Counted from the first letter of the stretch, positions 52,589 through 61,961 are shown. The stretch is 64,000 bases of DNA from Chryseobacterium oncorhynchi (GCF_002899895.1 NZ_PPEI02000002.1:62001-126000); one strand, 5' to 3'. Notes: a model not told the origin generated them from the sequence alone. Made by a program: numbers and translations.

Positions 52589-53701
52589 TTATAGCATGAC
52601 TGTTTCTACTGTTGCCCCTAAACTTTCTAATTCTTGGACACTTCCTTGTATCCATTTGTAAGGGCCCTTGTGATATAAAATTCGGTTTTGTTTACTCATT
52701 TGAAGAGCTTCACCTCCTGATAATTTGTATGCTACCTTTAATAGAGAAACAATTTTCATTTTATTTGGTCCAATATCTGTGATGTAAACTGCTGCTTCAC
52801 GCCAATCGGATTCGTAATTTTTTTGGCTTTGCTCTTCCTCAGTTCTATCTGGTAACTCTGATACATTTTGATACACTTCCTCCCAAAATTCATTGCCTGA
52901 AATTGTCAATTCCTTTACAAAAGAATCAAGATAGTTTTTGTCAAATCTATTTTCGAAAATCTTGTTTAGTATTTCTTGAAATTCACTTATACTATCTGCA
53001 ACTTGTATAGGCGTCCATTTTCCTGCACCATGAAAAGCAAAGTATACAGGAAAATTCTCCTTTGCATCATTAAAATCAATAAAAAAAGGATCTGCAAAAT
53101 AGTTACTGGCGATAACTAACCAGCTATCCTTAAAGTCTCCAACCTTTTCTCCTATTAATTTTTCAGTTACAACAGAACTAAAAGCATATCCCTCTTGGAA
53201 CGACAAAATATTTTCCATTACCGGATAGTTTTCCGGCAAACTTAAATTTTCAATTGAATAGGTTTCTTTCAAAAAATTCTGGAGCGATGGAAATTGATTA
53301 ACTTTTTGCAGCAGCTGTTCATTTTCTCTTTCAAATACAGCTTGTTGTTCCACTGTTATTTCAGGTGTTTTATTATCTTCTTTATCAAAAGGAAATTTTT
53401 GCTGCATCCAATGCAGTAAATCACGGTCCAATATTCTGAGCTCTTTTTCCTGTAATGTTCCGTACGATGTAAGATATACTTTTGTATCCTTATCATTCTT
53501 ATAAATTACAGCTACCTGCCCACCAGAGTCGTCAGCTACGGGAATATAATCCGGTAAATATGTTTCGAACTCGTAAGTGGTAAAGCGCTCGTTGATGGTT
53601 TCTTCATCTTGAAAAATATGTACTAAGCCATATACTATTTCAGAATCAAATTTCTTCTGAAATATTTTGATAAAGCTGTGCCAGTGGTTGGGTAGTTTCA
53701 T
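52589..53701 (-). CDS. SUKH-like protein fused to a ribosomal L7/L12-like C-terminal domain
   Basis: 370 residues. Residues about 40-105 (DYIPVADDSGGQVAVIYK) and about 150-250 (WLVIASNYFADPFFIDFNDA, then GAGKWTPIQVADSISEFQEI) resemble SMI1/KNR4 (SUKH) domains. Residues 305-367 match the L7/L12 C-terminal fold: VYITDIGPNKMKIVSLLKVA, then GGEAL and ELESLGATVETV (compare V-L---G--K---IK-VRE-TGLGLKEAK...L---GA-VE). No L7/L12 N-terminal dimerisation domain. Starts 8 bases upstream of the exported 209-residue gene's stop side. Likely an immunity-type or regulatory protein, not a ribosomal protein. Confidence 0.7.
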   Translation of the reverse strand: MKLPNHWHSFIKIFQKKFDSEIVYGLVHIFQDEETINERFTTYEFETYLPDYIPVADDSGGQVAVIYKNDKDTKVYLTSYGTLQEKELRILDRDLLHWMQQKFPFDKEDNKTPEITVEQQAVFERENEQLLQKVNQFPSLQNFLKETYSIENLSLPENYPVMENILSFQEGYAFSSVVTEKLIGEKVGDFKDSWLVIASNYFADPFFIDFNDAKENFPVYFAFHGAGKWTPIQVADSISEFQEILNKIFENRFDKNYLDSFVKELTISGNEFWEEVYQNVSELPDRTEEEQSQKNYESDWREAAVYITDIGPNKMKIVSLLKVAYKLSGGEALQMSKQNRILYHKGPYKWIQGSVQELESLGATVETVML

Positions 53702-53708
53702 AAATATG

Positions 53709-54338
53709 CTAGTTCATTCCGTTTTTGGCATCTTTCAGTATTTTTTCAGCTTTCAATCTTATTGCTTTGGGCAATAATTTGAAATTGGTATCTTTTTCTT
53801 CCCGATATTGATCTTCTTCCTGAAATGGGATCCATCCGGTAATTTTTGCTTTTGAAAATATTTTTTCACTCTTTGTATACACTATAACTTTCAAAGGTTT
53901 AGCATCTAATCCGTCTGATTCTTCAAAATAAGTAAGATAAAATTCAGGAAAACCATTATGGTCTGCATCGCCAATTTCACAGAAATTAATGAGATATTTA
54001 GGTTGTGCCAGGCCTCCTGCAAAGTCTTTAAAGGTGATCTGTGGAATGAGGCCGCCATGATCTTCCAAAAAAATACCGGCATGCAAATCTTTTGGACTTT
54101 CATCTAAATAAGCAGGTTTCTCAGACTTGCTTTCATTCAAAAACCAAATATAACTTCCATAATTAGGAACAAATGATTGTACAATCATCACCGGATTTCC
54201 TGGTAAGGGATTTCCAACATCTTCAATAATTTCATTGTATTTTTTATCTGAAGAAAAATATACGCCTGTTCTTATCTGTGCAAGAGATGATATACTTATA
54301 ACACAAGCAACAGCAGGCAATAACTTTCTGAAAATCAT
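53709..54338 (-). CDS. Exported protein, possibly M949_RS01915-type
   Basis: 209 residues with signal peptide FRKLLPAVACVISISSLAQ. The mature part has a calcium-like loop IGDADHNGFPEFYLTYFEES and ends in a Lys-rich helix. The combination GD-D--G--E, then KVIVYTKSEK and a final F-LLPKAIRLKAEKIL resembles the exported family named M949_RS01915 in Weeksellaceae; this is uncertain. It is 7 bases upstream of the SUKH-L7/L12 gene, so the two are likely co-transcribed. Confidence 0.65.
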   Translation of the reverse strand: MIFRKLLPAVACVISISSLAQIRTGVYFSSDKKYNEIIEDVGNPLPGNPVMIVQSFVPNYGSYIWFLNESKSEKPAYLDESPKDLHAGIFLEDHGGLIPQITFKDFAGGLAQPKYLINFCEIGDADHNGFPEFYLTYFEESDGLDAKPLKVIVYTKSEKIFSKAKITGWIPFQEEDQYREEKDTNFKLLPKAIRLKAEKILKDAKNGMN

Positions 54339-54473
54339 AGTTGTACTATTTAAATTTCTTATTTAATTCTCTTTGTATCCTTTTCCGGAGCATATAATTT
54401 ACTCTGAAACGGGTTTAATACGTTACGGTTTATTTCGTTTTTGGCAGATGATTCAGGATATATAAAGTTCAAT

Positions 54474-54701
54474 CTATTCAATTAACATTATATAAAAATA
54501 AAATGTGACTAAAGCTAATACAATAATTCCGGAAATTAGAAACGAAAGGATATAATAAAGTGTATTTTTCTGTTTTTTTCTTACAGAATTAATAGTAAAA
54601 ATAATGAGCATACAGGAAAATCCTGCGCCTAAAAATAGAATCAAGGCAGTAAGAATCAATGCTCTTTCAAGGTGTAAATCTGCAGATGAAAGCATATTCA
54701 A
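54474..54701 (-). CDS. Small two-helix membrane protein
   Basis: 75 residues with two hydrophobic helices (ILTALILFLGAGFSCMLIIF and LSFLISGIIVLALVTFYFYI) joined by a basic loop NSVRKKQKN, so the loop is probably cytoplasmic. ATG at 54701 or 54695. No family recognised. Same strand as its neighbours. Confidence 0.55.
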   Translation of the reverse strand: MNMLSSADLHLERALILTALILFLGAGFSCMLIIFTINSVRKKQKNTLYYILSFLISGIIVLALVTFYFYIMLIE

Positions 54702-54755
54702 ATTAAATATTTAGTGGATAGATTTATGTAAATGACGGCAAGCATATTTATATGA

Positions 54756-56234
54756 TCATTCTTTGTATTCTTTCCCGGAATAGATATCAATATAATAATA
54801 AGTACTTTCCTCCGAACTAAGCTTGGTATTCACCAAACCGTCTGAACTAATTGATTTATAAGCTTTTGATCCAATACTTTTTTTAGTCTTATTATCATAA
54901 AGAGTGTATAAACCCTTTTCCTCTTTTTGAAGAGTATAGATCTCTTTTTCTGTATCCAAAACTGAGATATTATGGTATTCAGGCTTTATCTCCCAAATAT
55001 TTTTATCACTGTTCCACAAGCCCATGGTTTTCAAATGTTTTTCGTCTTCAATTTGAATAAGATACCAATTATTCATCCCTCGATAAGATTTTATTTTTCC
55101 GAATTTCCAGTTTTTATTAATGAATTGATTGGGTAAAATCATTCTTCTATCAGGCCAAACCATATTCCCGATCTGGTCCAAAACCTTAAAATTATATTTA
55201 TCAATAGAATCTACAACATTTCCCTTGGTATCAATATAAAGCCAATCAAATGCCCAGACATCATGATCGTAATTAAAAACGCCCAATAAAAAATAAGGTG
55301 AATTGGTTATAGAATACACCAGTGAAGTTTTTTTAATGAAGTCGATCTGTGAAGCCGTTGCCTTTGTAATTTCTTTCGGAAATACCTTTTCGTACTGTGG
55401 AAAAGGATAAACATCATTGGTTTTACTGTCTGCTAAAAGCTTAGGAACTTCCGGCTCATAACGTTCTTTATTAATTTCCGTCATCGTTATGGTTTCTTTC
55501 CCAAACTGAAGTTGAAGTGTTTCAATACCTTTCATTCCGCTGTGAATTGCTTTTTTCTGACCCAATTCATACATTGAAAAATCTGTATTTGAAACTTTGA
55601 TAAAACGTTTATTCTCTAACAGCTCCGCAATATCTTTTTCTATTTTATTTAACCGGTTTTTTTTTATTTCGTAAAGATCTCCATTCCAAAAAACGTGATT
55701 TTCGTCTACTGAAACAATGTTCAGATAATAATTATCATCCAGATAAGGAATGTCTTTATCCAATAAGATTTGTTTGGTTTCTAAAACTCCAATCTCTGTT
55801 TTATGATAGGTTTGTTCTTTCTTGATATCGCCGCCCATGATATTCCAATCCCATTTCCAGGCAGGCATTTTCTTTTCGTATTCAATCTCTTTTAGGTAAA
55901 ATGTAAGCCCGTTTACAACATTTAAACTGATTTCGCTGTCTGAAAAATCCAAAACTATTTTTCCATTTTCATCTATGACTGCATATCCATTTTTTTCATT
56001 TCCAACTGTAGCAAAACCTGTAGGAGTGTATACTGATGCATTTTTGAATTTTTGATTAGTGATCGGTTTCAGACTTGTTTTATCAACATAAATAAAATCA
56101 TTTTGCTTTGTTAAAAAAGGAACATTATTTATGGTCTTCATCTTTGGAGAAATTAATGGAGAATCCTCTTTTTTTTGTGTACAAGCCGTGGCTGAAGTCA
56201 ACATAAAAAGGAAACTAAATGCTATTGTTTTCAT
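54756..56234 (-). CDS. WG-repeat-like lipoprotein
   Basis: 492 residues from ATG 56234; the in-frame TTG at 56243 is less likely. Lipoprotein signal KTIAFSFLFMLTSATAC. WG-like repeats in the body: FIYVDKTSLKPITNQKFKNA, GYAVIDENGKIVLDF, LYDNKTKKSIGSKAYKSIS. Built like the 754-residue protein at 3605-5869 but shorter and lipidated. Function unknown. It is the first gene of the minus-strand island. Confidence 0.75.
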   Translation of the reverse strand: MKTIAFSFLFMLTSATACTQKKEDSPLISPKMKTINNVPFLTKQNDFIYVDKTSLKPITNQKFKNASVYTPTGFATVGNEKNGYAVIDENGKIVLDFSDSEISLNVVNGLTFYLKEIEYEKKMPAWKWDWNIMGGDIKKEQTYHKTEIGVLETKQILLDKDIPYLDDNYYLNIVSVDENHVFWNGDLYEIKKNRLNKIEKDIAELLENKRFIKVSNTDFSMYELGQKKAIHSGMKGIETLQLQFGKETITMTEINKERYEPEVPKLLADSKTNDVYPFPQYEKVFPKEITKATASQIDFIKKTSLVYSITNSPYFLLGVFNYDHDVWAFDWLYIDTKGNVVDSIDKYNFKVLDQIGNMVWPDRRMILPNQFINKNWKFGKIKSYRGMNNWYLIQIEDEKHLKTMGLWNSDKNIWEIKPEYHNISVLDTEKEIYTLQKEEKGLYTLYDNKTKKSIGSKAYKSISSDGLVNTKLSSEESTYYYIDIYSGKEYKE

Positions 56235-56440
56235 GCTTTGCAATATTATTCATCATATTAATCAATATTAGAGAGAATTGAAGAATAAGACAATCCCAAT
56301 TATCAGCGATATTTTATGGCAGTACATTTCAGCAAAAAAATAATAATCCGGAATCTATAAACCTAACTTAAATCATAAAAACAAGACCTTTCCAATACAG
56401 CCTTTTTACCTATTTTTACTTAACAATTTTATAGTATAAC

Positions 56441-56926
56441 ATGAAAAAATTCTTATTAACGGGAATAGCTGTTTTAGGCGGATTTCTAACAGCCAATGCA
56501 CAGTGTAAAACAGTATCTACACTTGTAGAAAATTTTGATACATGGAAGGATATCAACAAATGCTGGACTGCTCAGTCTGGAAAAGCAATGCTTTATGCCA
56601 AGGATAAAAAAATCACGTTTTATTCAATGACCAACCCGGGAGAAAATATGTATTTAGTAACTCCAAAAATTAAGGCAGGAAACTATACTCTTTCCCTTGA
56701 TCTTTCTGATAACGGAGGAGAAACCACACTGGAGCTTTTCTCAATAAACAATCCTTCTGACACAAAATCATATGTTTCAATTGCTAAACCTTCAAAGATA
56801 ACTGGGGAGAAAAAAGTGATAAATATTTCTTTAAAGAAAGACTCGCATTTGGGACTGAAAGTTTTATTGAATGGTATACATCAAGCTGTTTACTTGGATA
56901 ACCTTTCTCTAAATCCAAAGAAATAG
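56441..56926 (+). CDS. Exported beta-sandwich-like protein, 161 residues
   Basis: Signal peptide KKFLLTGIAVLGGFLTANAQ, then VENFDTWKDINKCWTAQSGK and a strand-rich body (LVTPKIKAGNYTLSLDLSDN, then AVYLDNLSLNPKK). This pattern is seen in choice-of-anchor and carbohydrate-binding-like modules normally at the ends of large secreted proteins; here it is free-standing. No sorting domain. Own terminator. Confidence 0.75.
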   Translation: MKKFLLTGIAVLGGFLTANAQCKTVSTLVENFDTWKDINKCWTAQSGKAMLYAKDKKITFYSMTNPGENMYLVTPKIKAGNYTLSLDLSDNGGETTLELFSINNPSDTKSYVSIAKPSKITGEKKVINISLKKDSHLGLKVLLNGIHQAVYLDNLSLNPKK

Positions 56927-56975
56927 ATCGTTTAAGATTAATTTTTAAGAAACATCCACTTATCAAATATTGAAA

Positions 56976-57028
56976 ACAGTTCGATCCTAATAAGGTCATA
57001 AGACCGAAAAGAATCGAACTGTATTTTT
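56976..57028 (+). terminator. Branched terminator after the 161-residue gene
   Basis: Outer stem acagttcgat / atcgaactgt (56976-56985 with 57013-57022) enclosing a small stem ggtc ataa gacc, followed by atttttt. Confidence 0.7.
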
Positions 57029-57095
57029 TGCTTACTGAATTAATCTCGAATTATTACAGTCTAATACATCAGTCGGATGATAACCGATTGAACTA

Positions 57096-58895
57096 TTAAT
57101 TTCCAAAATTCACAAAGTGAGGAATATCTGTTGTAAAACTATTCATTGGTAACATATTATTTCGGTTACTGTTAAAGTCTAAAGCAGAATTATTATCGAA
57201 AGGAACACGAGGATAATAAGTGAATGAAATTTGAATCCTGTTGAAAACCAAATACGGATTATTAATTAAAACACCAATTCCTATTTTTGTATTTGTCTTT
57301 GTTGAGAACAGTTTGTCATCCGGCATCCCTAGCCAACCTGCTGCCGCCGTTAGGTACGGACTGAAATGGAAGTTCTTCCAGGTTTTATTAATAAACAATT
57401 GAAGCTGATATCTTAGCACCAACTTTTTGGTTCCGATATAGTCCGAATTGTAAACAGGAAATTCATCTGCAGAAGTAAGATTTATTCTGTCTTTATAAGA
57501 ATAATTATGCTGTGGATTTCCCAATGCTAAAGTCGGAGAAAAGAAATGTCTTGCTTTGGCGAATTTCCAATCCTGAAGATTGGTAAAATAGGTTCCATCC
57601 AGACGAAAAGACTCACGATTTTGGTTGTCCTCATTAAAAAATCTTCCAAACTGAGCTTTTACATTGAAATATCCTAGTTTCGTAAAATTACCATAGGACG
57701 CAGAAATTCCCACATAAGGATTCACTTCTTTAGTTCTTGATAAAGCTCCTGCGGTAAGATTCAATGAATTACCATAAGCAATATCCTCCGGCAGATCATA
57801 TTGAAAAATATTCTTCTGAACCGAGAATTTTCTGTTGATAAACCCAACAGACATCAGAAAGCTGTTGTAGGAGCTAAAGTACTTATACTGGTCAATTCCC
57901 GGGCTGTCTTTATACTGATAATTCTGAAAGCGTCCTATCACAGCAATATTACTCGAGACTTTTTCATTAGAATCAGATGAAATAGGAATCTGATAACCAC
58001 CCCATAAATCCTGACTGTAGACTTTAATCTGAACTTCAGGAAAACCAGCATCAGTTTCTGTCGGAAGTAAAACATTTCGCTTAAAATATTCGAACGTAAA
58101 GCCTCCTGCCCATTTCGTTAAGGGAGAGAAAAAGTCTCTCCTTAAATTGAAATTAATTCTTTCATTTCTTACAAAGTCCCTTTCTCCCAAAATTTGAGCA
58201 TTGATATAGGACCCCAAAAGATTATAGGTGGTATAACTTCCTAAAAGATAGTCCTGCTTTTCTTTGGAATCATTTCTATAAAGAAAATCAAGCGTATGGC
58301 CTAATCCCAATACATTTTCTTCAGTGACTCCTAAACCAATTTTGCTTCCGGAATAACTAATTCTGGGCTTTAAACTCCAGGAATCAAGAACTCTTACAAC
58401 GACATCGATAGAGTCTTTGCTGGAAGTACTTTCATTCACGCTGATATTAACTCTATTGATAAAAGGAGTTGCTCTCAGTAAACGTTCAGATTCATAGAGT
58501 TTCTGCGCATTATATTCTTCACCCTCTTTAAAAAGTAAATAATTATCAACCGTAGAAGCTCTTGTGGGAGCATGAAGATGATCTTTAACCCAATCGTACC
58601 ATTTTAATTTTTCTTTATCATCTTTAGAATCATATCCAAAAGGGTCAATGGTTTCTACCCTGATCTTTCTGATGTACTTTTTGTTATAAGTTTCCTGCAG
58701 CATTTTTTCTGTTCTGGATTTAACAGAAGTAGAATCTGCTTCCCGTCGAAAAATCAAACGATGAATGAATTTGGTCACTTTTCTCTGATCCGAAAACTCT
58801 TCTATTTTGTAATAAAGGGAGTCTTTTTTTTCCTGTGCATTTAAAAAGAAAAAACCATTTAAAAAGAAAATTAAAAATATAGCCGATTTGTTCAT
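57096..58895 (-). CDS. BamA/TamA-like outer membrane beta-barrel protein with POTRA region
   Basis: 599 residues. Signal peptide NKSAIFLIFFLNGFFFLNAQ. An N-terminal part to about 175 resembles a POTRA domain (LLFKEGEEYNAQKLYESERL, then FINRVNISVNE...VVVRVLDSWSL). A C-terminal membrane barrel (VLGLGHTLDFLYRNDS... FSPYLTAAAGWLGMPDDKLF) ends in an aromatic strand pattern. Related to Omp85-type proteins but too short for BamA itself. Likely an outer-membrane assembly or transport factor specific to Bacteroidetes. Confidence 0.8.
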   Translation of the reverse strand: MNKSAIFLIFFLNGFFFLNAQEKKDSLYYKIEEFSDQRKVTKFIHRLIFRREADSTSVKSRTEKMLQETYNKKYIRKIRVETIDPFGYDSKDDKEKLKWYDWVKDHLHAPTRASTVDNYLLFKEGEEYNAQKLYESERLLRATPFINRVNISVNESTSSKDSIDVVVRVLDSWSLKPRISYSGSKIGLGVTEENVLGLGHTLDFLYRNDSKEKQDYLLGSYTTYNLLGSYINAQILGERDFVRNERINFNLRRDFFSPLTKWAGGFTFEYFKRNVLLPTETDAGFPEVQIKVYSQDLWGGYQIPISSDSNEKVSSNIAVIGRFQNYQYKDSPGIDQYKYFSSYNSFLMSVGFINRKFSVQKNIFQYDLPEDIAYGNSLNLTAGALSRTKEVNPYVGISASYGNFTKLGYFNVKAQFGRFFNEDNQNRESFRLDGTYFTNLQDWKFAKARHFFSPTLALGNPQHNYSYKDRINLTSADEFPVYNSDYIGTKKLVLRYQLQLFINKTWKNFHFSPYLTAAAGWLGMPDDKLFSTKTNTKIGIGVLINNPYLVFNRIQISFTYYPRVPFDNNSALDFNSNRNNMLPMNSFTTDIPHFVNFGN

Positions 58896-59207
58896 TAATA
58901 ATCAAAATTCAGTAAAACTTGTAGCATCAATTTATAAGCCAATAGATACTACTACCTCCAGACTTTTTCATGCAAAAAGGCAAGATATTCATTATTATTT
59001 AAAATATTCCATTCTAAAAGTGTTTTTTATCCTAACCATACTATATCTTCCTTGAAAAAATTCCACAAAGCATCTGTTACGACTACAATTTACCCTTACA
59101 ATCAACACATTACAATATAACACCTTAAAACACTCCCTAAAACAAGTATTTTTAAATAAGATTTCCGAACTTTGCTTAGAATTTTAAATACATAGACCCA
59201 GCAATTA
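58896..59207. other. Intergenic region between divergent genes
   Basis: 312 AT-rich bases with no ORF or RNA seen. GAACTTTG near 59168 is one base off the -7 consensus and precedes the 59208 start by about 35 bases. Confidence 0.3.
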
Positions 59208-59441
59208 ATGGAAGAATTTGAATTACCCGTAACCTATAAAGGCAAAGATCTCACATTCAATGTACGACTGGCAACATTCTCTCACGGTTACAAATTCTAC
59301 GTTGATGTTGATGGCTGTGAAGTAGTTTTCGAGCGCGATGATGAGGGTAACCTGCGGGCAATTGTGCCGGAAGCATCTTCCAATCCCCCTGTAGAAAAAG
59401 AGCTTATTGCCGCTATTATCAATGTATTTAGTGATCTTTAG
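59208..59441 (+). CDS. Conserved hypothetical protein, 77 residues
   Basis: Compact cytoplasmic protein: EEFELPVTYKGKDLTFNVRL, a central GYKFYVDVDGCEVVFERDDE, and a C-terminal helix VEKELIAAIINVFSDL. The pattern is conserved in Bacteroidetes in my recollection, but no function is known. Convergent with the AraC gene, 20 bases apart. Confidence 0.75.
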   Translation: MEEFELPVTYKGKDLTFNVRLATFSHGYKFYVDVDGCEVVFERDDEGNLRAIVPEASSNPPVEKELIAAIINVFSDL

Positions 59442-59461
59442 ATTTTTGAATGGGCTTATGT

Positions 59462-60295
59462 TCAGTCACTTACCTCTACTCTATAAGCCTTAAGGCTTTT
59501 TCCTCTGTGTCTTTTGAAAAACTTATTGATGTGACTTTCATCGGCAAATCCAAATTCATCGGCAATTTCATGTACCCTTTTATCGCTGAAACGCAATCTA
59601 TGTTCTATCAAACGGATTTTGTATGAGGAAATATATTGCTGCATAGATTCATTGCATTGTTTACGAAAATAGCTCCCAAGATACGTTGATGATAATCCAA
59701 ATTCATTGGCTATGGTTTCTATTTTCAGAAGCTTAGGTTGTCTTATGTTTTCCTGAATATAATCCAATATCTGCAAAATACGTAGATCTGCTCCGGAGGA
59801 AATCTTTTCTGGTTTGATCACAGCAATATTTCTTGCAGCAATTACAATCACGGCATTGACCAAGTGACGCACCAGATCTTCATTGTAAACAGACTGATGT
59901 TTTATAGCTTGTTGTAAATTCTGTATGAGCAAACCTGTCATTTTTTTATCATCATTATTAACCAGTACAGAACCTGACAGATGGGAAGCGTAATATAAAA
60001 GACATTCAATGTGATCTATACTTTTCCATTGGTATTCCCGAATATAGTTTTCTCCAAATCGAACCACCAGAAATTCAGAAATTCCGTTCAGGTCAAACCC
60101 ATGATAATCATTGGGTGTGATCAGAAACAAATCTCCGGCAGAGTAAGCAATTTTATTTCCATTGACCAAATGATCTCCACTTCCGGAAATAACATATACC
60201 AATTCAAAAAAATTGAATAGCCTGTCACGCAGCGGACATACCTCTACTTTTTCATAGAATACTTCAAGGGACTGATGGATGTTTTCTCTTACCAT
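59462..60295 (-). CDS. AraC family regulator with cupin sensor domain
   Basis: 277 residues from ATG 60295; the frame also opens at a TTG at 60313. Cupin-type N-terminus (FFELVYVISGSGDHLVNGNK, then GDLFLITPNDYHGF), linker, and C-terminal AraC double HTH (IETIANEFGLSSTYLGSYFR, then VHEIADEFGFADESHINKFF). Divergent from the quinone-type oxidoreductase gene, which it probably controls. A second protein of the same type starts at the window end. Confidence 0.9.
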   Translation of the reverse strand: MVRENIHQSLEVFYEKVEVCPLRDRLFNFFELVYVISGSGDHLVNGNKIAYSAGDLFLITPNDYHGFDLNGISEFLVVRFGENYIREYQWKSIDHIECLLYYASHLSGSVLVNNDDKKMTGLLIQNLQQAIKHQSVYNEDLVRHLVNAVIVIAARNIAVIKPEKISSGADLRILQILDYIQENIRQPKLLKIETIANEFGLSSTYLGSYFRKQCNESMQQYISSYKIRLIEHRLRFSDKRVHEIADEFGFADESHINKFFKRHRGKSLKAYRVEVSD

Positions 60296-60300
60296 AGATA

Positions 60301-60308
60301 CAAAGATA
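60301..60308 (-). promoter_or_regulatory. Candidate -7 box for the AraC gene (tatctttg)
   Basis: Minus-strand TATCTTTG, an exact match ending only 5 bases before ATG 60295. If used, the transcript would begin at or next to the start codon (leaderless). Confidence 0.35.
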
Positions 60309-60354
60309 CCCAAACAAGCTTTAAATGTACCTGTTTTTCATGTTTTTTACAGTC

Positions 60355-60362
60355 TATTTTTG
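60355..60362 (+). promoter_or_regulatory. Candidate -7 box for the oxidoreductase (tatttttg)
   Basis: Exact TAnnTTTG, 16 bases before ATG 60379. It argues against the in-frame ATG at 60325, which would lie upstream of the transcript. Confidence 0.45.
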
Positions 60363-60378
60363 CGTAAACAAATTAAAT

Positions 60379-61326
60379 ATGAAAGCAATCGTACTAGAAA
60401 AGTTTGGAGGTGTTGAAAGCCTCATCTATAAGGATATAGAAGTACCTGCAATAAAGGAAAACGAAGTCCTTATTAAAGTAAAGGCCATTAGTATTAACCC
60501 TGTGGATGTCAAAGTTCGTAGTCGGCAGGCTCCGTTAGCAGAAGATCTGGTAATGAACAATCCCTTGATTTTGGGCTGGGATATTTCGGGGGAAGTAGTT
60601 AAAATAGGGAATGAAACCACTGAATTTAAAATTGGGGATCAGGTATTTGGGATGATCAATTTTGTGGGACATGGCAAAGCGTATGCAGAATATGTTGCCG
60701 CCCCCGTTGAACATCTTGCTCTGAAACCAAACAACATATCTCATGTTGAAGCTGCCGCCAGCACTCTGGCAGCATTAACGGCCTGGCAGGCTTTTGATCG
60801 TTATGGTAAGCTAAGACCAAATGATAAAGTCCTTATCCATGCTGCATCAGGAGGTGTAGGACATTTTGCTGTACAAATAGCAAAACATATTGGGGCAAAT
60901 GTTATCGCAACCGGTTCTACAACAAATAAAGATTTTGTAATGGGATTAGGAGCAGATGAATTTATTGATTATAAAAATGTTCGCTTCGAAGAAGTTTTGC
61001 ATGATATTGATTTTGTACTGGAAGCTATTGGAGGTGTTAATTTTCAAAAATCGGTACAGGTGCTGAAGCCATTCGGTACTATTGTCACATTGCCATCGGG
61101 GTATACAAAAGAAGATGAATTAAAGGCTCAGGACAAACAACTTCATGCCTGCTATTTTATGTCTGTTTATTCCAATGGGCAAGATATGAACCATATTGCC
61201 TCTTTATTGCAAACTGGAATATTGAAACCTCATATATCTCATGTATTTGGATTTGATGAAATGGCTAAAGCCCATCTTCAGGTTGAAACAAATCGTACAA
61301 TTGGTAAAGTGGTTGTACAATTATAA
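60379..61326 (+). CDS. NADP-dependent quinone-type oxidoreductase (MDR family)
   Basis: 315 residues from ATG 60379 (KAIVLEKFGGVESLIYKDIE). GroES-like domain with PLILGWDISGEVVKIG, then a Rossmann domain with HAASGGVGHFAVQIAKHIGA and NVIATGS. No zinc-binding cysteine set, so a zinc-free quinone reductase or enoyl reductase type. It reduces quinones or electrophilic carbonyls with NADPH. The AraC gene is divergent and a flavodoxin-fold reductase follows 50 bases on, suggesting an electrophile-response operon. Confidence 0.92.
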   Translation: MKAIVLEKFGGVESLIYKDIEVPAIKENEVLIKVKAISINPVDVKVRSRQAPLAEDLVMNNPLILGWDISGEVVKIGNETTEFKIGDQVFGMINFVGHGKAYAEYVAAPVEHLALKPNNISHVEAAASTLAALTAWQAFDRYGKLRPNDKVLIHAASGGVGHFAVQIAKHIGANVIATGSTTNKDFVMGLGADEFIDYKNVRFEEVLHDIDFVLEAIGGVNFQKSVQVLKPFGTIVTLPSGYTKEDELKAQDKQLHACYFMSVYSNGQDMNHIASLLQTGILKPHISHVFGFDEMAKAHLQVETNRTIGKVVVQL

Positions 61327-61379
61327 CGGCTTTAGACATTTCAAACTGAATTATTCGAACCAATTTTACATTCAATGAC

Positions 61380-61961
61380 ATGAAAAAAATTGTTGTCATC
61401 AACGGACATCCAAACAAAGAGAGTTTTAATACTGTAATTGCAGATTCCTATATCAGTTCAGCAATCAATTCCGGTTCAGAGGTACGGTATATTGCTATTG
61501 GCGAACTTCACTTTAATCCCAATCTACAGTTTGGTTACCAACAAAGAATGGAACTGGAACCAGATCTTGTAAAGGCACTGGAAGATATCCAATGGAGTGA
61601 GCATCAGGTATGGATCCATCCTCTATGGTGGCTTGGTATGCCCGCTGTAATGAAAGGCTTCTTTGACAGGGCTTTTCTTCCGGGTATAGCTTTTAAAAGT
61701 AATAAAAAAGGACCAAGTGAGGGATTATTAAACAGTAAATCCGGAAGAATCATTACTACTGCCGGAGATTTATCCATAACTGTATATGAAGAAGAATACA
61801 GATCTAGCGGACTTGTTCAGCTGCAAAAGGGTATTCTGGAATATTGTGGAGTATCTTCCATTACCAATCATTTTATAGGTCCTCTTTATGAGCTTAGTGA
61901 GGAGGACAGGAAAGGCTGGCTTAACAAAATAAAAGATATGGCTGTTTTAGACTCCATATAA
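61380..61961 (+). CDS. Flavodoxin-fold NAD(P)H:quinone reductase family protein
   Basis: 193 residues. FMN-binding features of the NQO/YwrO/KefF group: KKIVVINGHPNKESFNTVIA, then WIHPLWWLGMPAVMKGFFDR, FLPGIAF and a GRIITTAGD loop. Two-electron reduction of quinones or azo compounds is typical. It shares the transcript with the MDR oxidoreductase and ends at a strong terminator. Confidence 0.9.
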   Translation: MKKIVVINGHPNKESFNTVIADSYISSAINSGSEVRYIAIGELHFNPNLQFGYQQRMELEPDLVKALEDIQWSEHQVWIHPLWWLGMPAVMKGFFDRAFLPGIAFKSNKKGPSEGLLNSKSGRIITTAGDLSITVYEEEYRSSGLVQLQKGILEYCGVSSITNHFIGPLYELSEEDRKGWLNKIKDMAVLDSI

